Assembly: GCA_932294295.1 (NCBI GenBank)
Contig: OW028574.1
Location: 51,644,797-51,708,796 of the forward strand
Origin: Alitta virens
Lineage: Eukaryota > Annelida > Polychaeta > Phyllodocida > Nereididae
Length of the DNA: 64,000 bases
Direction: 5' to 3'
How positions within the stretch are numbered: the first letter of the stretch is position 1; every line of letters begins with the position of its first letter. The translations under genes were made by a program, and so were the position numbers. Positions 1 through 12,800 of this stretch are shown here, piece by piece. The notes under the pieces are model-generated. The model had not been told where the DNA came from, did no database searches, and was given only the letters and a program-made list of their open reading frames with translations.

Positions 1-819
1 TTTCTTGACAGACTCAGCTGTTTCATGTATATTATCGCAAATTTACCCTTCAGAAGGTCATATGAATTGCATGATAAGTTGCACATTGAGTGTGGCAGTG
101 TTTCAAGTTTATGATTTTATGGCAGGAATAGTGAAGTGATGACCTAGATCATAAATATTAAATTTTCTGCCATGATAAATGCATGGGTCACCTTGTCTCA
201 GCTCAGCAATGTGTACTTACACTTTGATGTCATGCTTGTATGTGTCTCACTTGACTGTCATAAAAGAGGGCATAACATCGAAGTCAGTAGTGTGGTACAA
301 TAGGTATGCAGTTGGTCATATGTTGTGATTATTTAATAGTCAAATTTATGCATATACCATTTGGTAAAAATGTGACAGTGCTTTAATAAAAAAGTGAAAT
401 TATATATTTGGACTCAGTGTTCAGGCGACTTTAAACCCAGTTGAGGCTGTGATGAATTAAAAAGACTGTCCCAGAGAGAACAATTCGACCCAAAAAAATA
501 AAAAAAGGCTCAACTGAAGTGATCAGATTAGATGCCACTGAGACTATCACTTCCAAGCACTAATGTATTATGGCTTTATTACCAAGTTATGGATAAGGCT
601 TGTGTCTTGGTTACAACTTATGCTAATTAATTAGTCTATTACTTGATGATAAAATGATAAATCTGCCTATTAAAACACAGAGAGGTTTTAGGTTCCGAAA
701 CATTTTGTCTCATAGGAGTATGGATTCACCTTGTATTTTCATGCTAAATTACGTTTACTGAAACTAATTATTTACTCATTACATGTACATGATATGTTTC
801 AGAGGGTTGATGCAGTAGG
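1..819. other. Upstream region of pyruvate carboxylase, no gene recognised
   Basis: AT-rich sequence with no coding similarity that I can recognise on either strand. A splice-acceptor-like TTTCAG ends at 802 and a TGCAG ends at 815, just before the first coding ATG at 820. The coding exon may therefore be preceded by a 5' UTR intron, with the promoter and leader exon further upstream or outside the window. This is inference from the splice-site pattern only. Confidence 0.5.
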
Positions 820-3800
820 ATGTTACGGCTGCAGAGTCGGGTGGGCCAGCTGGCCGAGTCCTTCCAATGGGTCCAGCGTCAAGCCACCAGGGCTCCTGCT
901 CAACTCCAGTGTCTCTCGACCCCTCATGTCTATGTCCAGGTGTGTGGGAAGAGCACTGCGCCATCCACTTTCGTACCAAACCAGATGGAGCACAAACCTA
1001 TCAAGAAGCTTCTTGTGGCCAACAGAGGTATGATAATGTTCAATTTAGCTTAATTCGAATGCAATATAACCTTCATCATGTAATTATTCAATAAAGATGT
1101 TCAAATGAAATCAATCATTCTTAACTCATCTAAGTAACTATTTTAAATGCTACCTGTGAATTTGTCTTCTTTTACTTGAAAGTAAGAATAAGAACTCTTG
1201 AAAAACTGCTATATTTGCACTTTTGCAGAATCAAATGTGTTGTAGTCACAATGTAGTGATAAGTACTGATTTCACGCTTTATTTCAGCTATGTACTGTTA
1301 AGATATTGTGTGTCCCATTTTTTCATATTTTTGTCTTGCATTGTTGGGTACACTGGAGGATCCATATTCCCTTAGCATTTACTATACCTTCGTTATCATA
1401 TACCCTTCCCTGTATGAAACATTTTTGCAGGTGAAATTGCAATCCGGGTGTTTAGGGCATGTACAGAGATGGACATCAGAACCGTCAGCATTTATTCGCA
1501 CCAGGATATGATGCAAATGCATCGGTTAAAGGCTGACGAGTCTTACCAAATAGGCATAGGTCTCCCTCCTGTCGCTGCGTACTTGAACATCCCGGAAATT
1601 ATCCATGTGGCCCTGGTGAGTATAGGATGTGAACCATGGATGAATTCTCTACCGCTGCCATCATTTATATCTTCTTGTTTTTTTCTTGTTTATGTTGGGT
1701 GCATGTTTTTGCAAGGGATGTCTTGCTTTGAAAAGTGTTTGTCCATGTCACAATTTTCATGACACTGCAATAATGAAAGCAGTTTTGTTGCAAAAGTTAT
1801 TAATACAATTTATGTTGGTTTTTGATGCCACTTGATTTGGAATCTTTATTCTTGTTTGCTGAGCATTCATATTTGAATTTTTTTATTATTATTTTTGGAA
1901 ATTTTGTTTGAGAAACCGTCATTCCTCCTGTGAAATGGTGCATAATCTTTGATGTTAATTTTGCACAATTGTATAACTTGAAACTTGCAACAAAACCAGT
2001 TTTTCATTCGTTATGTGCTTCATAACATTTTGCTTAGCAGCACATCACATGGCTTTACTGATACTTCAACTTTCAGGCCTCTGATTTCATTTGTTTCAAA
2101 ATGGCAGAATCTCATCTTCCCCTCATTTCTTGTTTCTTTTTCTGTTAACATCAGTTGCGTCGGCTCTATTTACCCATTTAATGAACCCATTTCAGGCGAG
2201 ATTGCCATCAGGGTGTTCAGGGCTTGTAATGAGATGAGCATTCGCTCAGTGGCTGTCTACTCTGAGCAGGATACCATGCAGATGCACAGACTCAAAGCCG
2301 ACGAGTCTTATTTGATCGGCCAAGCTCTTCCTCCCGTGGCGGCATATCTTAACATTCCTCAGATTATACAAGTGGCGCTGGTGAGCCATGATAGACTCAA
2401 GAAAGTTAATGGCTTGTACTTGCACGGCTGTGGTTAATTCAAATGAATAAGATTTTGCTATCAAATTAGCCACGAGCACTTGAATTTTTTGCCCAAACCA
2501 GGTGTATATATATATGTAGTACAAGTTGATACATCCGTAAAATTCAAGCGCTCGTGAAATTAGCCATATACATTAAGTACCTAACAAGAAGTACTACAGT
2601 TACTTAACTCAGAAATCAACATCCATACCTTAGCAGAATCAAATCTTACATAAAGACCTCATAACCAAATAGCATTAAATGGAGTTGGTATCAAACTAGC
2701 TTTATACATTAAGCACCCAACCAACATTAATGCAGTTACTGAACTCAGCAAGCAGCATCCATACCTTGGCAGAGTCATATCTTACATAAAGACATCTTTT
2801 ATCAAATAGCATTAAGAATGATGTCTAGTGCTTCATTTCTATGAATTCATGATGAAGCTGCAATTTACAGACACACCTGCATCCACCCTCAGCATATAAG
2901 CTATGCTCTAGCGATGGTTGGATTTGGTGCATTGCTAGTTCATTGTAGTAAATCACCAATTTGTGAGAGTACATTGGTGCACCTAGTAATGGGGAGGTCG
3001 TCTCAGACCCTCCAAATATTCGTATAGATGAACAACGGAGCATATTTAGTATAAATTCGAAATTAATTAAAATTAATATAAATTCAGAAGTAATTTAATT
3101 ATATACGATATATGATTAAAGTATAAATTTCAACCTACTTTTGGTCGAAGTCTACACAGACCCAGCTTTAAGAACGTATGTTGAAAAAATGTGGTTTCAC
3201 AAAATTACTAGTGGGCATTCTTATAATGGGTTATTGTTTGGCCATTGCCATATTTATGCTCTATAAGCTAAAAATTACATGTGTAAATCTGTATGTTCTT
3301 GTTTGAATTATACATATTTATGTTATCCCTATATTGCTATTCGCAATCCTGGACAACAAAACAACACAACACAATCTCTCTTCCCTGTTATTTACCTGTA
3401 TGTATCATATTTAAGCTCTTTCTGCCTCTATCTTTTCACAATATCCTTTTTGTTCAATTCGTTGTTTCTCCTTTAATTAAGTTGCTTACCTAATTTGCTA
3501 TCTTTCTTTGTTGGTACGAGCACTTTGCATGTAATGTCATTGTGTAAAGTTAGTCAAATGTACACTAATATTATCTTACCATATACATGAATTAAAATGC
3601 TCTGCATAATTAAAAAAAAGAGGAGATTAGTGTAGTGATATACAAAGAAAATGTACACATAAATACATATCTTTTGCTTGGTGAATCAAGTTAGTTTGTA
3701 ATGATTGCAGGAAAATGATGTGGATGCCATCCATCCTGGTTATGGCTTTTTGTCTGAGAGGTCTGACTTTGCTCAGGCTGTGATTGATGCGGGCATCAAT

Positions 3801-6800
3801 TTTATTGGACCGAAACCAGAAGCCATGCTGCGGATGGGTGACAAGGTCATGGCTAGGGAAGCTGCCATTGAAGCAGGTAAGAAAAAGGTCAATTCCTCTG
3901 GTAAAGCTGCAGAACTGATGACAGTTGTCTGGTTTCCTTTTGCTCATTTATTGCTTGTATTGGTTTGACCTTATTTTGTGTAGTAGACATAAAAGTGTCA
4001 ATTATGATAATAGAATAATAATGGTATGTATTAGTTATATCCCGAATTGGAGGGAGTTAACCAACAAAAATATTGAACGATATAAGTAACTTATACTCCA
4101 TCAGACATATTTACTAATTTTGATTGATTGTTTGTGTGTTAATGCCTTTATTATGCAAAACAAGTTCAGTTTGCACTCGGGACAGAGTTAACTAACATTT
4201 TCATTGGTTATTGCCCACTCAGAACAATAGGAAAACAGTCTTAAGAGCAGTCCCATAATAGCTTTTATTCTGGCAAAAATGAAATAACTTGACAGTCTTT
4301 ATTGATGTTTTTTTTTATAAAGTTCAAAACAATTTGACACAACTCGTGCTTCTTATGTGCACAATTTAGAGAACAAACTGACCTACTGTACATTTTCAGT
4401 GTTTTTAAAGAAAATTCTCGACATTTGATTAAAATATTTAATCATTGTTTAAATTTTTTACTTATTCTTCAGGAGTGCAAGTTGTACCAGGAAGTCCTGG
4501 ACCAGTGACGTCAGCCGAGGACGCATTGCTGTTTTGTGAGCAATATGGTCTGCCGGTCATCTTCAAAGCTGCGTATGGAGGCGGAGGCAGGGGGATGAGG
4601 AAAGTGACGAGGATGGAGGTAATAAATTGATGCAGCTAATTTATTTGAAGGAATGCATGTTAGACTCTGTTTGGAATCATGTACAATCTTGATTAATTTT
4701 CTGATGTAGGATGTAGCCGAAAATTATGAGAGAGCAACATCAGAGGCATTGTCTGCCTTTGGAAATGGAGATGTGTTTTTGGAAAAATTCATCGAAAGAC
4801 CGCGACATATAGAAGTTCAGATTTTAGGCAAGTATTGCATCTGTTTCTGTTTATCACATGAAGAAAATCTCCATCGTTATATCCAGAATCAATGTTAGGA
4901 TTTCTATTTAGATACCTGTGCTGATAATGTTCCTGGCTTATTGAAGTCCTTAAATCTTTCCAGGTGACAAATACAACAATGTGGTCCATTTGTATGAGAG
5001 AGACTGCTCTGTCCAAAGACGTCACCAGAAAGTGGTAGAAGTGGCGCCTGCCCCAGCCCTTACTCAAGACATTCGTGATGCTATGACTAGAGACGCTGTC
5101 CGACTTGCTAAACATGTAGGATATGAGAATGCAGGAACTGTGGAGTTCTTGTTGGATGAGAGTGGAAAGTACTTCTTTATTGAAGTCAACGCTCGTCTGC
5201 AGGTAGAACACACAGTCACTGAAGAAATTACTGGGTATGTTGAAAGTCTGCATAATTTACTTGTTCTTAGAATGGCTGGTACAGTTCCCCACAGTTGCGA
5301 AGATTTGCAATTTTTCTAAGGGGGGATGAAACCTCTTATAGAGCCTCAAAATCGTTAAAAATGTATCTTTTAATATCGTTCAATGTACTTACCAAAGACG
5401 ATTTCATTGGTTTGTGAATATAAAAAACACTGCATTAAACACAGCTTCTTTTTGTTGGAAGGAATTTCATGACCAATTGATTTGTGTTCTTTTAGAATCG
5501 ATTTAGTGACATCTCAGATCAGAATTGCTGAAGGAAAATCCCTGGGAGAACTTGGCCTTGTACAACATAACATATTTCCGCAGGGATATGCAATCCAGTG
5601 CCGAATGACCACTGAGGACCCTGCAAAGAATTTCCAGCCGGACACTGGCAAAATTGAGGTAATTTGGTGAATTAATTGTGTTAACTGCATGTTTTTACGC
5701 TTAATTAAATGCTTCTGAACCATTTAGGAGTTTTACATGTATGTATAGATTGTTTTCGATATGGTACATACACAAGGTTGACAATACACAGGATTATTTT
5801 AGTTTCTTGGATGCATTTCTGTGGTGCTCGAAAGTAGTACTCAAAGTAAAGCTGCAATAAATGGGAAGGTTAAAACAACATTATCCACCATTGTTCTCTA
5901 TTCGTTTCGATCTTCTGAAATAAAAGGTTTTTTTAACTGACATCTTTTTGACATTACGACTATTCAGAATTAACTATGCAAGGAAAGGAAAGAGTCATTA
6001 CAGCTTTTTCTCCCACTTTCAGAGTAGTGGTAAAGTGTGTCCAATATCTTATTATTTATTTTAGGTGTTTAGAAGTGGAGAGGGTATGGGTATCAGATTG
6101 GACAGTGCATCAGCCTTCCAAGGAGCCATCATCTCACCCTATTATGACTCCCTCCTCGTGAAGATCATTGCTCATGCCAGCACACACGAAAAAGCTTGTG
6201 CTAAGATGGTGCGAGCCCTGAAGGAATTCCGTATCAGAGGTGTAAAGGTAGGTTCCTCTACTAGGTTGAATTTGGATTATTGCAGTTCTTCAAGGCAAGG
6301 GTTTTGCTTTTAATGATGATTGATTGATGGGAGATTTCTTGATGTCCATGCCATATCACACACATATACCTTGTGTGGTATCTGCCGTTTCCCTCAGCAA
6401 AGACACAGAGTACAATGTGCTGCCAATTTCATGTTATTGATTAATGTGCTGCCAATTTAATGTTATAGATTAATGTATATCTACACCATGCAAACTAATA
6501 AGTAGTTATATAGAACTGACGATTAGTGTGGTGTTCTCAAGTGAAAATTGTGATTTCAGACTAACATTCCATTTTTGCTCAACGTGCTGTCACATCCCAA
6601 GTTCCGTTCTGGAATGGTGGACACATACTTCATTGACGAGAACCCCAACTTGTTCCGATTTCAAGGCACTTTGAACAGAGCGCAGAAGTTGCTTTATTAT
6701 TTAGGAACATTGATGGTTAATGGTCCACAGACTCCCCTTGCTACGGGACAAGCCCCTACTCGCATTACTCCTACTGTGCCAGCTATACCTTACAGTGAGT

Positions 6801-9800
6801 ATCGGTTGACCTTTTTAATTGCTACTCTGTAGATGAGAGTGTGTGCTGTAGATGAGAGTGTGTGATTGTACATTGTGTGAATAGTAACATGTGTCTAATT
6901 CTAAGGTACCTGCAGTGATCACCTTTTCCATATTTTCTTGTCTGAAATAGCATGATTAGATAAATTTAGAGTAAATAAGTTTTATCGTCTTGTGTCATCT
7001 CATTACTTCCCGTCATATCACCTGTAATTGCAAGGATAATATCGTTCATCACTGTATTTTTGCTAAAAGGTGCCTGTTTGGCATAAATGAGGACCATCAT
7101 CATAAACTTCATGGTCCATGTTAATACTAATTTCTGTGTGCATTCATATTTGACAAATATTTCTCGAAGTGTGAAGAAACACTTTCATGCCCTTTGCAAT
7201 TTTGAAGCTATGAACTAATTGTATTGAGCATGGCATGCTAGGTTTTTTGCTGTGTGGTTGTTTAGAAGAATAATAATCTTTGTATTTACGAACACAGAAA
7301 GTCTTTGGCATAAGTCTTTGAATAAGTTTATGAAAAGCGCAAGATTCCTGAAACTAATTTTGTGAAATGTGTAGTCTATAACCTCAGAGCATTCATTCCT
7401 GATACGATTTTCCTTTTAAACCTGAAGTTGAAGAGAGTGATGAATCTGATGATGAGTTGGAAAGTAAGTTACTTACAGCGAACTCTCCTTTGATCTTAAC
7501 CATATTTTTGCAAAATTCATCATCGATATTGCTTTATTGGTAAAATATATGTGCATGTGTGCATTGTACTTGCAGCTTCAATTTGTGCACAGTGTTCGTA
7601 CCGATTAAAACGGCTTTATACTGCTTCTAAATTCCTACACTGTATCTGAATATTGTCCCATATTTGCTCTCTCAAAGATATCTTGAGTTGCTGACACCTA
7701 AGTTTGCACTGAAACTAAATGTTATCACCAAGGCTTGTTGAATGTCCTCAACTGGACCAATGGCAGTTGATTGGCTTATAATCCTCCTGACACTTGCTTG
7801 ACAATACATGTATAACCTTTCCAGCATCTTGCATTAGATATTCTATTGTGAGCCAATTTTCACTGTATTTCACTGGTTCGACATTGTGACTTATACTTAT
7901 ACATGTGTGTACTTATGAACTAAACTTTGAAGACCACACATGCATGGTAACAGGCTTATATAAATTAAATGACCTTTCCTGGCCGTGTTGGATATTGTCA
8001 AAAATATGTGACCTGTATTACAAGAGGAGCCTTCTGAAGTCCATGTTGAAGTTAAAGATCCCGGTCATCCAGATTAATTGTGCTTTAGGTCACCCCCAGA
8101 CTGTTGCTTGTTGGCGAGTCCATTGATTTATGTCCTATAAACTAAATATAATATTGTACAACATGTTTCATAAGTTTAATTGTTTGTAGATTGTGTGTTT
8201 TGCTTTTCAGCTTGTAGTTTTTACCCTACCTTGTAATTCAACGACCATCAATGAGGGTCAAGTTCAATTAAATTTTTGCAAACTATCCCAGTAGCACGCA
8301 TGCACTAAAGCAAGAGGCAATTTGTTTTGCAGACGCTGAGAAAATGTCACCTGGTAAGAAGCATTGACTAAAGCTAAGAGTAAAGTTTACATCTTGATGG
8401 GTAAATTAGACTTATAGAATCTAAACAGGCTGCCGAGCTATACTAATTAACTCATCAAGGTGCTGTAATTTTAAAAGCTTTATTTGCTTTTATTTGGCTT
8501 TTTTGTTAAAGATTACCTCATCGGCACATTAGTAGTATGCACCTGTAGTCACCACAATTCACTTTATTAGCTTATTTCAAACATCATATATACTTTGGCT
8601 TAGTGGGCGGTTTGGTGTTGACTTTCATCATGGGTCTTGTTTCATGAGTAGCTGAGGGAGTTTTCTCTTTTGCGACCACCCTCACGTTTTTTAAATGAAA
8701 GAAGGTCTGGGATGTTGATAGTTTTCAAACTTCATTTTAATTAAGTCAGTATTTAATGTCTCATCTGTCAGTGGTTGTCAAAGGTTTATTATTTGTTTTC
8801 TAAATTGTCATTATCTTAGCATGTTATACTACTGTTAAGATTGTTTTCATCATCCTAAGATCTATCGAGTTTCATAAGCATACAAAATCACAGTTCAATG
8901 ACGGACTGTTATGAATTTCAAATGCAAGTAACCTGATGCAAATAATGTCTTGTAACAACTTTTATGACTGATGCCAATTTGTTTCAATGAATTGTTTAGC
9001 TCCAAAATAGTGTGATATCACTTATTTACTGTCAGGAAACAATTTGTGATGTATGCTTATGACAAATAGGAATATTATAGATGTTGTGAACTTGAAACAT
9101 ATCAGTGATCTTTGTTGCATCCCTTCAAAGTACTGGAGGGTGAGTACTTTAATATAATACGGTAACTCCGAAGAATTATTTGCCAATATTTATATATATA
9201 TATATATATATTTCAGCTGTTCCCTGCCTCTAAACCTGAATGGTTGTTGTTTTCATACCTATTATGGTCGTTTATAAAAAGATTAAAAAAAATTCAAAGC
9301 ATGTCCAAGTAATTTTGTTAATCTGCTATGCCTGAAAAATTAGTTATAGTTTTTTTTTTGGTTTTTTTTTCAGTTTATTAACAAGATGTTGATTAATATC
9401 AGTGTTGTCTGTTTTGTGTTTTATTTGTATTAAAATCTATTTACCTCTCCTGCTTATTTAAATTCAGTGATTCAATTAATAGCAGAAAGAAATATTAAAA
9501 TTTATGGTTTCACTACTAAAGTCTATTATAACAGTATGAAGTAGTGCATTAGGTAGTGTGGTTCATGTCTCTTTAATATTTCTGATCATTGAGTTCATTT
9601 ATGTACATATTTCTTGCGCATGATATGTTATGTAAGACCAAAATATATCAATAGTTAGGCAATTTCATTTGACAGTCATTACGTCAAGAATTCTTCCAAC
9701 TGGTTGATGTGCATGGTACTAGTGGATCCTTAAGATATTGTGATTAAATAGTTGGGGGAAAAGATATTGATGATTTATTTGTGTGGCATTTGTATTATAA

Positions 9801-12800
9801 GAAACTATTCCTACAGTACCTATTTCTATAAGTTTGTAACTACAAGTTTCAAAGTTATTGCTTGTTACTTATTGTCTGCTGGGTATGTTTTCTTGATAAT
9901 GATATATTGAACAATGTTATGAAACTCATTAATCCTATATGCTGTTACTATTTGGATGGTAACTTCCACGTTGTGGTGCAATACAGTTAAAACTTAAGAA
10001 AACTGTGAGAGCTGGAGTTGTGTGTAGAGAAATGGAGATGAAGCTGTGAAAATCTTTTTATCCTAAATTACATTAAACCCACTACAGTCTCAAAGTATGC
10101 AATGGTTCACTGAAAGCCTAATTTTATTTCTATTGCATGTTTGGGAAGTTTGAGCTGTGCAATGCTGAATAATTGTAGGGCATTCAACTTATCTGTGGGG
10201 AAACTGGAATCCTTGTGTGATGTTAAAGAAACAGAATGTGCAGAATCGGTGTTATGGATCAGGAGTGGTTCAGTTTATTCATTTGCATCTTGTGCTCATA
10301 GATTTTCTCTTCATTGCAGCACCGAAGCCTCCTCAAGGATGGAAGGACATCTTGAACGACAGAGGACCCGAAGGTTTTGCCAAAGCAATGCGTGAACACA
10401 AAGGACTTCTTCTAACGGACACCACTTTCCGAGATGCTCACCAGTCCTTGCTCGCCACAAGAGTCAGAACACACGACTTGAAGCGTATTGCGCCATTTGT
10501 GTCTCACAATTTCAGTGGGCTTGTCAGTTTGGAAAACTGGGGAGGTGCGTCTGTGAATTTTTGTCAGAGATTTAACTTTGTACATATCCTTTGTGATGTC
10601 TATCTCGGTGTTGAAAAGTGTTGATTGAGCAGTCATTGGCCTGATTTTTACAGATTTTAAAGATTGTCACATGTGTTTGAGCTTATACTGCCTCATATAG
10701 AGTTAAATGATCACTATCTATGACCAACGTTGTTATTTTGAGAATTAAGGGGATTTCACCACAAATATTATAACTGTCGCATGGTTTTACTGATTTATAT
10801 CTTATGAATAGCTGCTTTGACGCAATGTTTTAATGTTAATGATTGCATTTCAGGTGCTACATTTGATGTTGCCATGAGGTTTCTACACGAGGACCCCTGG
10901 GAACGTCTCGAGATTCTCAGGCGCCTGGTTCCAAACATTCCATTCCAAATGCTCTTGAGAGGAGCTAACGCTGTGGGTTACACCAGCTACCCTGACAATG
11001 TTGTTTACAAGTGAGTTGATCAATTAAGTTCTCTAATAAGGCTAGGAACTTTCTCAGCCAAGTCTGTTCATTTGCTGTCATAAATATACCTTTATGGCAA
11101 CTTCCCTCAATTGAAGCAACAAACTCTCAGCCCAATAAAAATAGTTATTTGACACTTCATATAACTCTGGAGGGGAGTGGCGGATTAATATCTGTTCAAA
11201 ATGAATAGTTAAAAAAATGCTGTTTATATAAAGAAGAAGTTTACTTGTCACATTGTGTTGTTTGATAGTCAATTTCCTAATTTCCTGTCATTTCTAGATT
11301 TTGTGAACAAGCAGTGAAATCAGGCATGGACATTTTCCGAGTATTTGACTCTCTCAACTACATGCCCAACATGATCCTTGGAATGGAAGCTGTTGGCAAA
11401 GCAGGAGGAGTGATCGAAGCAGCCATTTGTTATTCTGGAGATGTGTCTAACCCAGCAAAGACCAAGTACAACCTCGACTACTATGTCAAACTGGCCGATG
11501 AGCTCGTCAAGGGTGGCACTCATATACTTGGCATCAAGGTATGAATATCATGTGTGTGTTACGTAATTGGTGGAGTTGATGATTCAATGTGGCATGTATT
11601 GACTTCTTGTCGGAACACTGCATAGATGTAAATGTTTCATAGATAAATATTAATGAATTTTACTGACATGTAGAGGTCACAAACGACCTATATGTCAAGG
11701 GTGGAACTCATATATTTGGCAAATGGGCAAATGACCAGTTTGTCATAATCAGCAATAATATTTGATATAAAAAACAACCACAAGATCGACTGGTGCTTCT
11801 CTCACGCCCATGGTGATCTAAACCACAATATTGGTAAAAATGGTATCAATTATAATGTGACAGTGGGATTGGTTGACAATGGTGTTCAACATGGGTCTAC
11901 ATTGAAAGTCAAGTCAAGAAGTCCCAAATTCTCCATGTTGGGCAATGAAAAGTAGCATACAATGGGGTGCCCTTAGTGTTAAAAGATATTGGCTTCGGCT
12001 CCATTGGTGTCACATTCTGTTTTGTATACTTATTACAACGTGTTATATTGTTTGATGTAGGACATGGCGGGGCTCCTTAAACCCCAGGCAGCAAAGATAT
12101 TAGTGGGTGAATTGAGACAACGACATCCCGACATCCCCATCCATGTCCACACTCATGACACTGCTGGTGCTGGAGTCGCAGCGATGCTGGCGGCTGCAGA
12201 GGCAGGTGCTGATGCTGTGGATGTTGCCGTGGACTCCATGTCAGGCCTGACATCCCAACCAAGCATGGGAGCAGTGGTGGCTGGTCTGGAGAGAACTGAG
12301 AAGGACACAGGTTAGAATACAACAACATCTCTAATTGGATTAATGGATGTCAAAATATAACGAAAGGACAATTGTTATCACTGTCAATGGACAGGGTGAC
12401 ACTTATAACAAAGGAATAAGAGTTCATAGTGTGCCGTTAAACTGTTGAACTGCCTGAGGGTTATGCAAGTCCCTTTCAGTCTTATCATAGACACAACTAT
12501 GATCTTATATTCTTTGCTTCATTGATGAATCCTATTTGTAATTCACAATCTATAAGCATTGTTCAACATAAGTAATCATTATTGCAAAATGGATAACACA
12601 CTCTTTCTTAGTATGGTGTTAACTGCATAGGTATTTTTTGTTATCATCAGTAAATTAATGTTCTAACATATATGTAATGTTTGTTTCTCACTTTCAGGCT
12701 TCACACTTGGACCAATCAATGCATATTCGGCATATTGGGAACAAGCCAGACAACTCTATGCTCCTTTTGAGTGCTGCACAACCATGAAGTCTGGAAATTC

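Larger units (their letters stand above)
6795..10319 (+). other. PC: Pyruvate carboxylase intron 9 (3.5 kb), linker-encoding position
   Basis: This is the longest intron of the gene. It splits the linker between the biotin-carboxylase and carboxyltransferase domains. Apart from two microexon candidates (7428-7463 and 8333-8353) and an alternating TA run at about 9190-9211, I see no coding sequence or recognisable repeat in it. Confidence 0.7.

Noticed and set aside
9216..9241. Possible third microexon in pyruvate carboxylase intron 9 after TATATTTCAG
   Set aside because: In the required phase it meets TAA after five codons, and the following donor (GTTGTT) is poor.
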